From contig NC_018330.1 of the NCBI RefSeq assembly GCF_000234665.1, positions 679,274 through 743,273 on the forward strand: 64,000 nucleotides of DNA, given 5' to 3'. The notes beneath the pieces are model-generated. The model saw only the letters and a program-made list of their open reading frames with translations, was not told the origin of the DNA and did not search any database. The position numbers and the translations under genes were made by a program. Shown piece by piece: positions 41,755 through 52,780 of this stretch (position 1 is its first letter; every line of letters begins with the position of its first letter). This DNA is from Leishmania mexicana MHOM/GT/2001/U1103 (lineage: Eukaryota > Euglenozoa > Kinetoplastea > Trypanosomatida > Trypanosomatidae).

Positions 41755-42576
41755 GCGAATCGAACACATCAGCAACTCCCCCCCCTCCTCTCCCCCAGAG
41801 AAAAGGAAGAGAGAAAACCCTCGCCAAGCCGGCAGACAAGTCTACACGCGCGTGGCGCGGTCATGCGGATGCGACGAGTCACATTGAGGGTCCTCAAAGA
41901 TGCACGGCGCGCCATTCACATGTGCGCTTTTGGAGTGTGCGACGTGTCAGAGGCGGCTGCGTTGCCGTCATCATCGCACGTGATAACGAAAGCCAACAGT
42001 AAAAGAAAAGCGTACACGCAGACAGGCAGGCAAAAGAGCCGCATACGTGCGCATGTAGATACGGATGCGTGTGTGGCCGTCGTGTTCTTCGCTGCACACG
42101 TCTCTCTCTTGTTGAGCCTATGTGTGTGTGTATGTGTGTATGTGGGAGGACGAGTGTAGGCATGAGTCTTTCTCCCTCCCCCCGCGCGGTTCATCTCACC
42201 TCTTCCTCATCCCAACAGGGAGACTCCCCCTTCTCGTCTCCGTTCTACCCTCTGTGTGACACACTTTCCATATATATATATTTTTTCTGTCTTGCCTCGC
42301 TCTACACTGCCAGTGTGCCCATTGCGCTCCCACATTCGTTCGCTCTACTTGGCGGCCTTTCCTCTTCTCCTCCCCACACGGACACACGCACACGCAATCC
42401 CTTTTCTTCTTCGTCTGGTAGCAACACGCTGCCGCGCTGCTCGTTCAAGCGGCCCCTCCGCACATTGCACCCGCCACCTCGAATACGCCGCATACTCTCT
42501 CCATCACTGCCAACGCCTCTTTTCCCCTCTCTCTATTCCTCCACCCCTTCGCGCACCCCACGAGCACCGCATAACG
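41755..42576. other. Intergenic region, 0.8 kb
   Basis: No gene seen. It holds TG-rich repeat near 42120-42150 and CT-rich tracts. The tract ending cttcgtctggtag gives a probable SL acceptor AG at 42420-42421, with a leader of about 155 nt lacking an upstream ATG. Confidence 0.55.
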
Positions 42577-43197
42577 ATGTCCCGTCGTGAGGGCTGTATC
42601 TGGCACCCAATGCCCGAGGAGGTGCGCCGTTCCTCCGTCCAGTCACGCCGCGCGTCGTTGGCAGCCGGTCGTCGCAAGAGCTTGAACGTGAACGCGCCTG
42701 ACTGGGAGGTGGAGGCCCCGCCGACCCCGTACTATGGGGACTACAGCGCGCGTGGGAATGCGGCGAAGGCGCACACCTCGCACGAGCCCGCTGCGCCACT
42801 GTCGGAGTCCTCCGAGAAGTTGCAGCAAGCCGGTGCGGCGGCCTGCGGGGAGGCGTTGCCCGGCGCGGTTGTGGTTTTGTCGAAGCCGATGAAAGGCGAG
42901 GCGGGCCTCCGCGTGAGTCGCACTCGCCACACGGTGCGCTTCCATGGCGAAAAGTGGGCGAAGGTGCTTCGCAAGTGCCGCGCCGAGATTGTGGCATGCT
43001 TTATGGAGGACATCAGGGACGGCGCGGCTGTCATGGCCGATGAGGCGAAGCGGCTCAAGATCAGGATGAGCAACTGTATGGAGGTGACGTTCGTCACGTA
43101 CAGCGACAGCCGCGCACGTCAAAAGGAAATCCACTTTTCGCTCCAGAATTACAGCTTCCCCAAGACTTGCCAGCGGTACACAAGCTTCAAGGCGTGA
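42577..43197 (+). CDS. Small protein with a single FAZ1-like domain (A)
   Basis: A protein of 206 aa. Residues 1-110 are Ala/Ser/Arg-rich and probably disordered, beginning MSRREGCIWHPMPEEVRRSS. Residues about 112-206 form one copy of the domain repeated in the giant protein upstream: VRFHGEKWAKVL, then IVACFMEDIRDGAAV, a strand region (MEVTFVTYSDSR), and the closing NYSFPKTCQRYTSF, in which W-x-LY is replaced by C-x-RY. The domain forms the very C-terminus. It is likely a stand-alone relative of the giant gene. The frame is open far upstream but that part is CT-rich spacer; 42577 follows a good splice acceptor. Confidence 0.75.
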   Translation: MSRREGCIWHPMPEEVRRSSVQSRRASLAAGRRKSLNVNAPDWEVEAPPTPYYGDYSARGNAAKAHTSHEPAAPLSESSEKLQQAGAAACGEALPGAVVVLSKPMKGEAGLRVSRTRHTVRFHGEKWAKVLRKCRAEIVACFMEDIRDGAAVMADEAKRLKIRMSNCMEVTFVTYSDSRARQKEIHFSLQNYSFPKTCQRYTSFKA

Positions 43198-44010
43198 GAT
43201 ACAGACAGACGGCCGCGCGCACAGGCGTACCCACACGCACACACTTTTACCCCCGTTTCGCTTGCGCACCTCTCTCGCTTGCTTCTTCCGCCGCTGTTGC
43301 CACACGCCCGCAACGGGGAGATGGAAAGGGGTGAGAGGGAGGGAGGGAGGAAGGGAGACACGCAAGAGGAGGCTCATGCCTGGCTCACCGCAACACATGT
43401 CCACGTGAGTGCCCGGTGATAATTCCAGCTACCCACCCACCCATTCGCTGACACACCGAAGGAGAAGACGGAGCCCAAGGAGACCCCTCGTCATGTGCTG
43501 CGCGTAACGGAAACAACGCGCCGCATCCCATTGCGCCGCCGCAGCGCAAGGCGAGCACCCAACCAGAAAACAACAACAGAGACTGCAATTGGGCGTGTGC
43601 GTGCGGCGGTTGGGCGGTGGCGGTGGTGACGGGGGAAGAAGCGAATGACGGCCGGGTGACGAAAGATTCATGCGTGACCACGGCAATGAAGCGTGCGCGC
43701 GTGTGGGCCGGAGGACTGGGGGTGCGGTGAGGGGGATGGAGCGAGCGGAGATGACGACAGCCGAGGTGGCGCCGACTTCGGCGGAGGAGCCAGAGAAGAA
43801 GCAAGAAAAGGAAAAAGAAGAAGGGAAGCGCGTGTCACGCAGCGCGTACCTGTGTGACAGGCGGAAGCGCTTTTATCCGAGAATGTGGTATGACGACTCT
43901 TCCATATACCCCCCCCCCCCTCCCTCCCTCCCTCCCTCCCTTCCGGTCTGTTTCCATTTCTGCGGTATTTTTTTTCTTCAATTGACTTGTGTCTCTTCCA
44001 ATCTTTTACG

Positions 44011-44190
44011 CACACACATACATGTATATATGTATATGTGTATGTATGTGTGTATTATATATGTGTATATGTATATGTATTATATTATCTAGGCATATAC
44101 GTGTGTGTGTATATGTATGTATGTATATATACGTATGCGTATACATGTGTGCGTGGGCATGTGTATAAATGTATCTATGTCTATACATTC
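44011..44190. repeat. (TATG)n/(TA)n-rich microsatellite tract
   Basis: About 180 bp of alternating TATG, TGTA and TA units on the + strand. It is strongly AT-rich compared with the surroundings. Confidence 0.8.
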
Positions 44191-44243
44191 TCTCTGTTTC
44201 GCCTGCGTGTGTACGCCGCCTTTCCCTCACCCTCTTGCAACCA

Positions 44244-44292
44244 CCACACACACACACACACACACACAGCACAGCACAGCACAGCACAGCAC
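44244..44292. repeat. (CA)n followed by (CAGCA)n
   Basis: About twelve CA units are followed by about five CAGCA pentanucleotide units. Confidence 0.85.
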
Positions 44293-45600
44293 ACACGCAG
44301 CACACGCCGTCGCTGCCTGTATCGCTATATTTTGCTGTGACGCGGGTTTGTTTCCTTTGGCTCTTCCTCCTTTTCACCTTTGCCTGCCACGTCGCCATGT
44401 GATGCCGACTCCACATCTTTTTTTCTTAGGGTGTTTGCCTCTTCCTGCACCCATACTGGAGGCAATGGCGTTCCTCTCCCATTGTCTTTTTTCCATCTCT
44501 TCCTTCTGCGCGCCTGTGTTGGAGTCTGTCTTGGTGCGCGCGCAGCATTTCTCTGTCGTGCAGATCTACCCCAGCTGAGGGGGTCTGGCTTTTTCCATGT
44601 GATAGTACCTCCCCTCTCTTTCTCTTCCGCAGTGTACGCCCGCACACTGCCGGACACCCACCCACCCACTCACACACACACACACACACACAGACAAACT
44701 TATCAGCACCCGTAGCCGTAACTGTGGAACGTAGAGGCGCATGCAGAAACGAACGAAATCAAAGAAAAATGGATTGCCCCCTCCCCCTCCCCTCTCTCCT
44801 GCACGCCATCTGTTGGCTCATCGTTGTCTTTTCCTCCCCTCCCCCTTCTTTCGGCTTTGTGCTTGCCTTGTGCACCTCCCTCTCTTGTTGCCCCTTCTCC
44901 TCCCTGCCTCCCGTGGTGAAGAAACAAAAGCCGAGAGAGGGACGGAGAGGGCAGAAGGGCAGGCACTCCTATACACACACACACACACACACACACGGTC
45001 ACTCAGTCAGTCAGCGCACAGGGCGACGGAGTGACCCAGGCTCTCTTTTCGGCTCCGCCTTCCCAGCGTGTCCCCAGTGGGTGTAGGCGAAGGCCAAAAA
45101 AAACAGAGAAGCGACAGAGCGAGAGACGCCACAGCTACTGGAGCACCATCGAGGGCAGCATGCACGAGGGACAAGAAGCAATAGGACGAGTCACGCATGA
45201 TGCAGTGGCGGCGCTGAACGGCACTTACCCTCATCCGCATTCCGTTTTTTTTTATTTCCGTGCCTTACAGATTTGTGTCGCCGTGCGTGCGCGCGTGAGG
45301 GCCCCCTTTTTCGTTCTTCTCATTTTTCCTTTCTTTTTTTTCAAGTACTTCCAACTCTTCGTTGCCTCTGGTCTTTGTTGTGCCGTGTGTGTGTGTGTCG
45401 TGTAGCTATGTGTGCATGTGTATGGCCTATGCTTGTTTTCCAGCAGCGACGCCCCCCCCTTTCCCCCAAGGAATGCACCCACATTTTCTTTTTTTCTCCG
45501 ATATATGTATGTGCGCGTGTGCGTGTGTCTCGGTGTTGCTCGAAGCAGACACACACCCCACACATATATATGTATAAAGAAAAGGCAAAAAAGAAAACGA

Positions 45601-45653
45601 GCAGCAGCAGCAGCAGCAGCAGCGGGGGGGGGCGGCGGCGGCGGCGGGGGTGG
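45601..45653. repeat. (GCA)n followed by G-run and (GGC)n
   Basis: Seven or eight GCA triplets, a run of eight G and then GGC triplets. No real frame uses it. Confidence 0.85.
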
Positions 45654-47385
45654 TTGCACACACGCGCGTATGTTATGCTGATACGTGTCACAGTGAAAAC
45701 GAGGAAAACAAAACGGATAAACGAAAAGGCAGGGGCCAAACAAGGAAGATGACGACACTGCAGATCAGAATGATCTCGCTCTCTCGCTCTCACTCACTCT
45801 CGTTTTCCTGTCTGTTGCCGCTGCTCGGCTCGTCTTCCACGTATTCTTTTCACAGCTCGTCCCACGACTCCTACCATTGCTGTACCGTTGTCATTGATCC
45901 CTGGCGTACCAAAGGCGCAGGCGGATAGGCCAACGCAGGCACCACCTCGATGATGGTGTATGGGTGCCTGCGTGCATGCGCGCATGTGATTGTTATTCGC
46001 TTCATTCTTTCGTTTTATTTATTTATCGGTGCTATTCCGGTTGACAGAGCACATTGGGTGCACTTTATGCACAGCTCTGTGAAACTTGGTGCGTCTCTCA
46101 TTTTTCCTTCAGATGTGTGTGTGCTGAGCTGCTTGCTTGCGTGCGAGAGAGGTGGGAAACAATGGAAGGTGGACGCTGCACGTGCGCAACGCGGGTTTGC
46201 AAGCTCAATCCTCATTGCGCACACCACCTCACGCAATTCATATTCCCTCTCCACCACCGCCGCCGCCACCCGTAGGCGCGGGAGAAGAGACAGCGAAGGA
46301 ATGGACGTCAAGAATCTCCACGACGAAAAAAAAAAGAAGTGTAAAAAAGGAACGCGCAGCACCATCATACCCCACTCGCGCACACGGGGTACAATCACGT
46401 GTGATGGCATCGTGGTCGCTCGCTGTGCTCTGTCTGTCTCTCTCTCTCCCTTTTTTGTGTGCTCTTGCTCATCCTCTCCTGTCCTTTCCCTGCTCCTCTT
46501 TTTTTCTGCATCGTTTCCATGTTGGCCATAATCCGTCTTTCCCATGTGTTGCCACGTTGTTGCGTGTCCTCCTTCGTTGGTCGAAGTTGCATATACCGTA
46601 TTATTATGTGTTTCGGTGGGTGGTGCTCACGCGCCTGATGCCGCCCATCATCACCGCCCCTCTTCCCCCCTTTTTATTTTCTCCTTTTTTTTCATTTGGC
46701 CGTTTTTTCGTGCCCTCAAGTGGGGTGCTGTGACGCGGTTAGTCGTTCTTCTGGGGTCTCTCCCCCCTGGTGCCCGGGAGTGGTGGTCGTGCAGGGCCTT
46801 GTATTGGTTCGGCAAAGGCCTGCGTGCGTCTCTCTGTCTGTCTGTAGGTGTATATGTAAGTACATGTATGTGCATGTGTGTGTGTGTGTATGTGCCTGTT
46901 TCGGGACATACGCGCTCACTCGATGTAGGTGTGCGTGACGTCTTGTGTGCTTGAGTGCTCGGTGGATGCCAGAGCAGCACGATGCTAGAGAGCATTCGGC
47001 AAGCCTGTCAAGCCGCGACCTTGTCCGAGCCCTTGACGACGCTGCTGCGTCATCTGCTCCACTCCCTCCCCTCTCCCTTGCCACCGCTCTCTCCCCTCTT
47101 CCCCGTATATGCCTCTGTACGCGCATGCGCACAAAATGAAGCCGCTAAGCAGCACATTACGAGAAAAAGAAGGTACCGACACAAGGCGGCACACCACTCA
47201 CTTCACGCACATCGCTACACTCAGGACTACGCATACACGCATACGTGTACTCTTCCTCTTCCGCGGCCTACACCTGTGTCCTTCGGAAAGGTATCCGCTC
47301 TCATCATCGCGATCACCAGGATTTCCATTCTCCTCCCCCAAAACCCAAGCACGATCGAAACTGTCTCCTCTCGCCCGCGTGAACC

Positions 47386-48066
47386 ATGCCGGCGTCTGTG
47401 CACAGCGACGACAGCGAGAGTCGCAGGAAGGCTGCCCAGCACAGCGACGGCGATGGCGGTGATCGCATCATCGACGGACTCCGCTTCCCGCGCCCGGAGC
47501 GCCAGATTGATCAGTTTGGGTTTGAGCTGACTACCCACAGTTTGCACTTCCACGGCCGTGATTGGGATATCCCGCTGACGCAGAAGCGCGATGAGCTGAC
47601 GAAGGCCTTCATGCAGGATGCCGCGGAGGCCACAAATGAGCCAGAGGAGAACATCCGCAACCTTCGTTTCATTGTTACGCCGACACACCTCGACGCGAAG
47701 TTCACGGTGCGCCACAAGGTCCACGTGTCGAAGTACAGGGTGCAGAAGATGCTCTCTTCCGCCAAGTGGACGCTTGTGAAGGCGCTGTATGAGCCTCGGC
47801 AGAAGATGCAGCGGCCGAGTAAGCCAGTCAAGGCCTGCGCTGGCCACAGCGGAGCCCAGGACGACCAGCCGATGCTTGGCTCGAACCGAAGGACACCTTC
47901 GCACAACCTTAGCTTCTTTGGTCGGGCCAACGTCGGCGCCGAGGGCCCTGAGTTCGAGGACCACGCCGACGACGGTGAAGAGCCCGTCTCGTACGAGCAT
48001 CAGGTGAATGCGAGGACGCAGCGCACGACAAGTGGGCTCTTCATCTCTGTTGGCTTTGCGGCATAG
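47386..48066 (+). CDS. Small protein with a single FAZ1-like domain (B)
   Basis: A protein of 226 aa. After a polar N-terminus (MPASVHSDDSESRRKAAQHS) the family domain spans about residues 45-150: LHFHGRDWDIPL, LTKAFMQDAAEATNEPEENI, a strand region (HLDAKFTVRHKVHVSKY) and the closing SAKWTLVKALYEP. The Trp of F-x-G-x2-W and the final LY are kept. The remaining 75 residues are Pro/Gly/Arg/Asp-rich and probably disordered. It is the fourth member of the local family that begins at 22.4 kb. No membrane segment or signal peptide is seen. Function is unknown beyond a likely link to the flagellar or cytoskeletal scaffold, inferred from the domain. Confidence 0.75.
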   Translation: MPASVHSDDSESRRKAAQHSDGDGGDRIIDGLRFPRPERQIDQFGFELTTHSLHFHGRDWDIPLTQKRDELTKAFMQDAAEATNEPEENIRNLRFIVTPTHLDAKFTVRHKVHVSKYRVQKMLSSAKWTLVKALYEPRQKMQRPSKPVKACAGHSGAQDDQPMLGSNRRTPSHNLSFFGRANVGAEGPEFEDHADDGEEPVSYEHQVNARTQRTTSGLFISVGFAA

Positions 48067-50551
48067 AGATGGGGCGGAGGAATGGACAGCCAAAAAAACA
48101 AAAGAGGTGCGCTTGACGAAAAAAAAGGGAAGAGATAGATGGCGTGTGAGGGAGGGGAGGAGGTGCCTGCGAGTGGATCAGCCGTCGTGCTTGCCTACCC
48201 ACGCACACACACACACCCACACACGCACACACCGACGTACTTCCAGACGCCCATACGGTGATGCGTGTGTGTGTGTGCGTCTTGGTGTCTCTCTCTGTCT
48301 CCTGCCTGCATGCGTTGCCGCTCCTGTGAATGCGGGCTTGCCCACTGATGAATGCTTCTCTCTTTTATCGTTCATTGTTTTCGTCTCTGCCCTCCAGCGC
48401 CTCGATCTGATTGTTGGCACTTTACGTACTCCTTCGCCCTGCGGCAGAGATGCGGAAGGGGAATGCTTCACTTCTGCCCCCCCCCCCCCCATACACACAC
48501 TATCTTTTCCGTCTCTCTCACGTAGTGCAGTGTCGTGTCGCGTGCGTGCGTGCGTCACCTATTTGTTTGTTTGCAGTGTAGCTGACATCTATTCCCTCTG
48601 CGCTCCTCTGCACGTGCGTGGAAGTGTGCGAGATGCTGACGGGACGCCTCGCTGCCGTCCTTTTGTTTTGTGTTCTTCCTTCGTTGCTTCTCCTCAATGA
48701 TTAGTTTATCCCTACTCTACGCACAGCCTCCCTTTTCTGGCTTACAGGAGCCGGCGCAGACACACACACACACACACGGAGTGTATCGCCTGATGCTCTT
48801 CCATTATGTGGCCTTCCCCTTCCTCGTTGGCTAGCAGCCCCATCCCCCTCAACACACAGACGCCAACCAATAGCCTACCTACACACAAACACACACATAC
48901 ACGGAACTCAGGACTGTGCTACTCTTTGCACAGCGGGAAGAGCTTGCGCTTCTCATCTCCAGAAGGCGGGTAAGCGTGGAAGGCCGCCTCTGTGTGTCTG
49001 TGTGCGTGTGTGGTGCGTAGTTCGCAAGTGCTTCTCACCTCTTTTCTTCCCCATCTCATTTTCGACGCGCAAGTGTGCGTGCTCCGCTCCGGTGCTCTTG
49101 CATGTCTTCGCGACCCCCTCCCCTACTTGCCGGTAGGGTTCTTGGCTCCTGTTATTATGGATGGTAGCGTGACTAGGTGTTGTGTGGAGTCGTTGTTGTG
49201 CTGTGCCGGAGTAGTTTACATCTCTCCCTCTTCCTCAGTCTGTATTACCGCCTTTCCTTTGCTTGTGTCTGCCATTTCGTGGTCACCGTACCTCGTCACC
49301 TCGTCGACTCCGTCACGGACTTCCACTCTCTTCCGCCACGGCTGGTTTCCCTTCACGCATCGGCGGTTTCTACCTTTGGCGCGTTTTTGTGGAGTTCTCC
49401 TTTTTCTTCGCTGCTTTGTGTTGTCCCCCATTCGCTTCAGTTGTCGTTGTCGTCTCTCACCTCTCGCACGTGCCGTGGTTGAGCGTTGCGGGTGCGATTG
49501 ATACCTCTGTGCGTCGGCCTCCCCCCTCCCCGACGTGTTCAGCGTGTGCCTGATACACAAACACACACACACACACACACATGCACAGGAGGCGAGAGCG
49601 AGCGAGGCACTCATAAACATGAGCACATGCGCTTACCCCCCTCCCTCTGCACCGCCACTATATTACTTCTCTGCCGATCGAAAAGGGCAAAGGGAGAAGC
49701 CATGCAGTCGTGAGATATAAGGGAGAGGCGAAAATGCGCACACTCTGCAGCGTGTGCACGCTTCCGCGCGCGCGAGCGAGGGACAGGGAATAGGGGTTGC
49801 ACGGCGTTTTGTGAAGGTGGCGGAGAAGGATGAAGTGACTACGCCACCTTTGCATGATAGCCTTTCGCCTCCCATCTTCTCGGGGGGGGGGCGGGCTTTT
49901 TTTCCCTTTGATTGCGCTCTGTATGCAAGCATGCATGCGTGGGGAGATACTGCTACGATCTAGCCGGCGTCGGAGGGCGCTCGCGGGGTCGGCGCGCACA
50001 TACACGTTAGCATCCCCGCAGCGGCCGCATTTCGCTTTAAGCGCGCGGTCACACCAGCGCCGGCCATCGTCAAGTCCCGCAGGCTCGTCGCACCACTGCT
50101 CTCCTTGGGGGAGGAGGCTCTTTCGTCTACCGCCACTTTCCAAACCCTCTCTCCCTCCGCTATTCTCTTGCGCACATGTTCATGATGGCCGATGAGGCGT
50201 GTGCACGACCTTTTTCGGCACACATGCATAGTTCCACTCACGCACACAGCGCATATCCAGCCACGCACCACGTTCAAGCAGAGGGCGACCGCCAACCACC
50301 TACGGCAGAGAAGGCACACTTTCCATATTCGTGAAACCTTTCGCCGCATCGTCTTCTCCGCACTTTACTTGCATTCCTTGTAGCGGACAACAGCCAGCTT
50401 ACACGTTTGCCTGCCTCGTGCACCCAGAGCGAGGGTCAGTCGCCTATCACTGTTCGTGCGCCACGCCGTCCGCGACAGCCCGTGTGCCTAGGTCTCGGTA
50501 TGCGTTGAGGCGGTGCTCCCGCGCAGACACACGTTCGCTCCAGTCGAGGCA
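48067..50551. other. Intergenic region, 2.5 kb
   Basis: No supported gene. It contains poly-C at 48479-48490, (CA)n near 48759-48777 and 49558-49580, and CT-rich tracts. A minus-strand frame at 49960-50349 is non-repetitive but unsupported. The tract ending gcattccttgtag gives a strong SL acceptor AG at 50382-50383 for the methyltransferase gene. A two-codon upstream ORF (ATG CGT TGA, 50500-50508) lies in that leader. Confidence 0.5.
50500..50508 (+). other. Minimal upstream ORF (ATG CGT TGA)
   Basis: A start followed by one codon and a stop, 43 nt before the methyltransferase ATG. Such minimal ORFs can hold or release scanning ribosomes; the effect here is inferred. Confidence 0.35.
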
Positions 50552-51598
50552 ATGCAGCAACTTCAAGCGCGGCTCTCCGACAAGCTCAATGAGCTGACGA
50601 AGGAATGGACAGCCGAGCAGCGGAAGCTGTACGGTGCTGTCACCCTCACGGCTGTCGTCGCCTCTGGCGCCACGTTGATCGGTGTCAAGGTGATGCGACG
50701 GTGCTGCAGCGGGCGCGGCAGGGCCGGCAACGACGCCGCCCTCTCGGAAAGTCATTCGAAGAGCTCCGACATCTACGAGAGTGAGGCGTCGGCGCGCCAG
50801 TACATGGAGTTCCACTACACGCCGTCGCGCGAGAGCTACACGCAGCGGCTGCGCTCCGTGAGCGAGGCCTACGACTTCCCGACGCGCGTCGCTCACAAGT
50901 TCCGCACCTACCTGCAGCCAGGCAAGGGGAAGCTGCGTGGGCTTGACATCGGCTGCGCAACTGGCGCCTCGGTGCTGGAGATGTCCAAGTTGTTCGACGG
51001 CGGCGTCATCGGCATAGACTTTTCGGAGGTCTTCATTCACCTCGCAAAGGAGGTGGTGAACCAGCCGACGTCAGGCAAGAAGGTGATCTACACCGCCCCT
51101 GTGCAAGGCGAGATCACGGAGAAGCGCGAGCTGGAGCTGCCTCGCGGGGTGCGGCCGGAGCGTTGCGAGTTTTATGCCGGTGACGCCATGAACATGTTCG
51201 AGGAGGACAGCAAGATCACGACTACGACGTCGCGTCTGTACCCTGACGTCAAGTACTGGCAGGCAAAGAAGGGCGAGACCTTTGACGGCGTACTCTGCCT
51301 TAATCTGATCGATCGCGTGCCAGACCCGCAGCGCCTGCTCAAGAGCTTTGTGCGGCTCCTGGCTAAGGATGGCATTCTCATTCTCGCAGACCCGTACTCG
51401 TGGTGGGAGGATGCGACAGAGAAGCCACGCTGGCTGGGCGGCCGCAAAGACGGCGTGCGCAGCGAGGATGCCGTGAAGGCGGCTCTGCAGGGTAAGTTGG
51501 AGCTCCTGAGCGAGTCTGACGAGGCCTTTCTCATCCGCGATCATATTCGTCACTATCAGCTGGGGTTTTCCCACTGCACCGTGTGGCGCAGGAAGTAG
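50552..51598 (+). CDS. Membrane-anchored OvoA-C-terminal-like SAM methyltransferase
   Basis: A protein of 348 aa. One hydrophobic helix (about 26-48, with GAVTLTAVVASGATLIGV) precedes a class I methyltransferase. The pattern matches the C-terminal methyltransferase domain of OvoA, which makes ovothiol A by N1-methylating 4-mercaptohistidine: IYESEASARQYMEFHYTPSR near residue 74, FPTRVAH, motif I LDIGCATGASVLEMSKLFDG near 131, VIGIDFSEVFI, LNLIDRVPDPQRLL near 250, DPYSWWEDAT near 280, WLGGRKDGVRSED, and the ending FLIRDHIRHYQLGFSHCTVW. In characterised OvoA enzymes this domain follows a DinB/FGE-type sulfoxide synthase; that part is absent here. It may be a companion methyltransferase for ovothiol or a related small thiol. 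The start is the first ATG of the frame after the splice site. Confidence 0.8.
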   Translation: MQQLQARLSDKLNELTKEWTAEQRKLYGAVTLTAVVASGATLIGVKVMRRCCSGRGRAGNDAALSESHSKSSDIYESEASARQYMEFHYTPSRESYTQRLRSVSEAYDFPTRVAHKFRTYLQPGKGKLRGLDIGCATGASVLEMSKLFDGGVIGIDFSEVFIHLAKEVVNQPTSGKKVIYTAPVQGEITEKRELELPRGVRPERCEFYAGDAMNMFEEDSKITTTTSRLYPDVKYWQAKKGETFDGVLCLNLIDRVPDPQRLLKSFVRLLAKDGILILADPYSWWEDATEKPRWLGGRKDGVRSEDAVKAALQGKLELLSESDEAFLIRDHIRHYQLGFSHCTVWRRK

Positions 51599-52780
51599 AG
51601 TTGTGGCGGGCGAGAAAAATGAAGGCGACTGCCGCTGTTGATCGCAGCTGGCGCGCCCGTTTTCTTCTTTGGTGCCCTCGCACTCTCCGTCTTTTAGCAG
51701 CTCAGAAAAGAAATATGTGGAGAGTGGGCGCAGGGGGACCGACACACACGCACACACGCATGCACGTAGTTTGTAAGCTCTTCTTTGTTTTTCCTTTCGG
51801 CGTCTGTTGTGCGGTGAGGTGTGACGTTGGTGGGCGCGACTCTTTCATGCCTTCAACCCGCCCCTCCGCCTTGGCCTCCTCCGTTTTCCCGTTGCACCCG
51901 TGTGGGTACACTTTTCTACCCGTCTTTGTCAGCGGCACACAGCGAGCATCTCTCGTGGGTGGTAGGGGGGGAGGGAGGGGGGACACACGGACGGCATGCC
52001 GTGCGAATGGCGTGAGGAGGATGTGGACGGAGGGGAGGGGGCATCGCTGTGTGGTGGTGAGGTCAGACACGTGACGGTGAGCCCCCTCCCCCTCCCCGCG
52101 AAACCACACACACACACACACACACGCAAACACATGCACACATACAAGACCATCACGTATGTGCAAGCGAAAGAGGCACAGAGAGAGGCAAGAGACTCCA
52201 CTGATGAAGCAGACCTCTTGCACTCGACCGCTTGCCTGGGCGACAGCGCCTACTCTCTCTTGTCCGCTTGTTGACGTATGTGCTCCTGGACAGTGAGGGA
52301 GGCTATGCGGGGCACACGCAGCGAGATGGCTGCATTCGGCAGCGCGCTGGTGTCTCTCTCGAAACGCATCCGCCACGAAGAGAGCGGCCTCTGCGGCATG
52401 TCTAGTACCGCGATGCTGCTTTCCAAACTTGAAGAATGTCGCAAGACACGCGGCCTCTGTACCCTTCACCTCTGTCTGCCTTCGGGCGTTCTTCTGTCTC
52501 CGCTGTCAACACCGGACTCCGCGTGTGATTCCTTTCCCGCCGTCAACTCCTCCACATATTCCGTTCACAACACCGCTTTCGCCGTCTGCTGGCGAGTCTC
52601 CTCCCGTCCCTGATGGGTTTCAGAGCGACACCATAGAAGCGTGACGAGACGGACGACCAGGCTGCCCCGCCCCGCCCGCCCCCCTCCCCCCAACCTCCAT
52701 GGATGCGGTCCTAAGCGATACAGTCCAGGAAAGAGAGACACACGCCCACATACGCTCTAACACGTAATCGCAGGTTGCCC
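51599..52780. other. Intergenic region, 1.2 kb
   Basis: No supported gene. The block 52200-52460 is less repetitive, with frames on both strands (for example a 111-codon + frame at 52278-52613) that resemble nothing recognised. (CA)n lies near 52109-52126. The SL acceptor for the PHD gene is probably the AG at 52622-52623 (gggtttcag). Confidence 0.5.

Larger units (their letters stand above)
43198..47385. other. Long gene-free region, 4.2 kb
   Basis: No protein gene is supported. It contains poly-C with (CTCC)n near 43911-43945, a long (TATG)/(TA) tract at 44011-44190, (CA)n(CAGCA)n, (GCA)n(GGC)n and many CT-rich tracts. The frames present are repeat translations. The probable SL acceptor for the next gene is an AG at 47318-47319 (gcgatcaccag), or the AG of ggaaag at 47289-47290. 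Confidence 0.5.

Noticed and set aside
44011..44190. (TATG)/(TA) tract considered as a replication origin or centromere-like element
   Set aside because: It is only a short microsatellite without further structure; nothing in the sequence supports such a function.
45601..45653. (GCA)n(GGC)n considered as part of a coding poly-amino-acid tract
   Set aside because: The frames containing it are short and full of other repeats, with no start context or conserved flank.
49960..50349. Minus-strand frame of 129 codons
   Set aside because: It is antisense to the directional cluster and overlaps the splice-acceptor region of the methyltransferase gene; there are no domain features.
52278..52613. + strand frame of 111 codons between the methyltransferase and PHD genes
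   Set aside because: The sequence is less repetitive than usual, but both strands are open there, the second half is pyrimidine-rich leader of the PHD gene, and no family was recognised.
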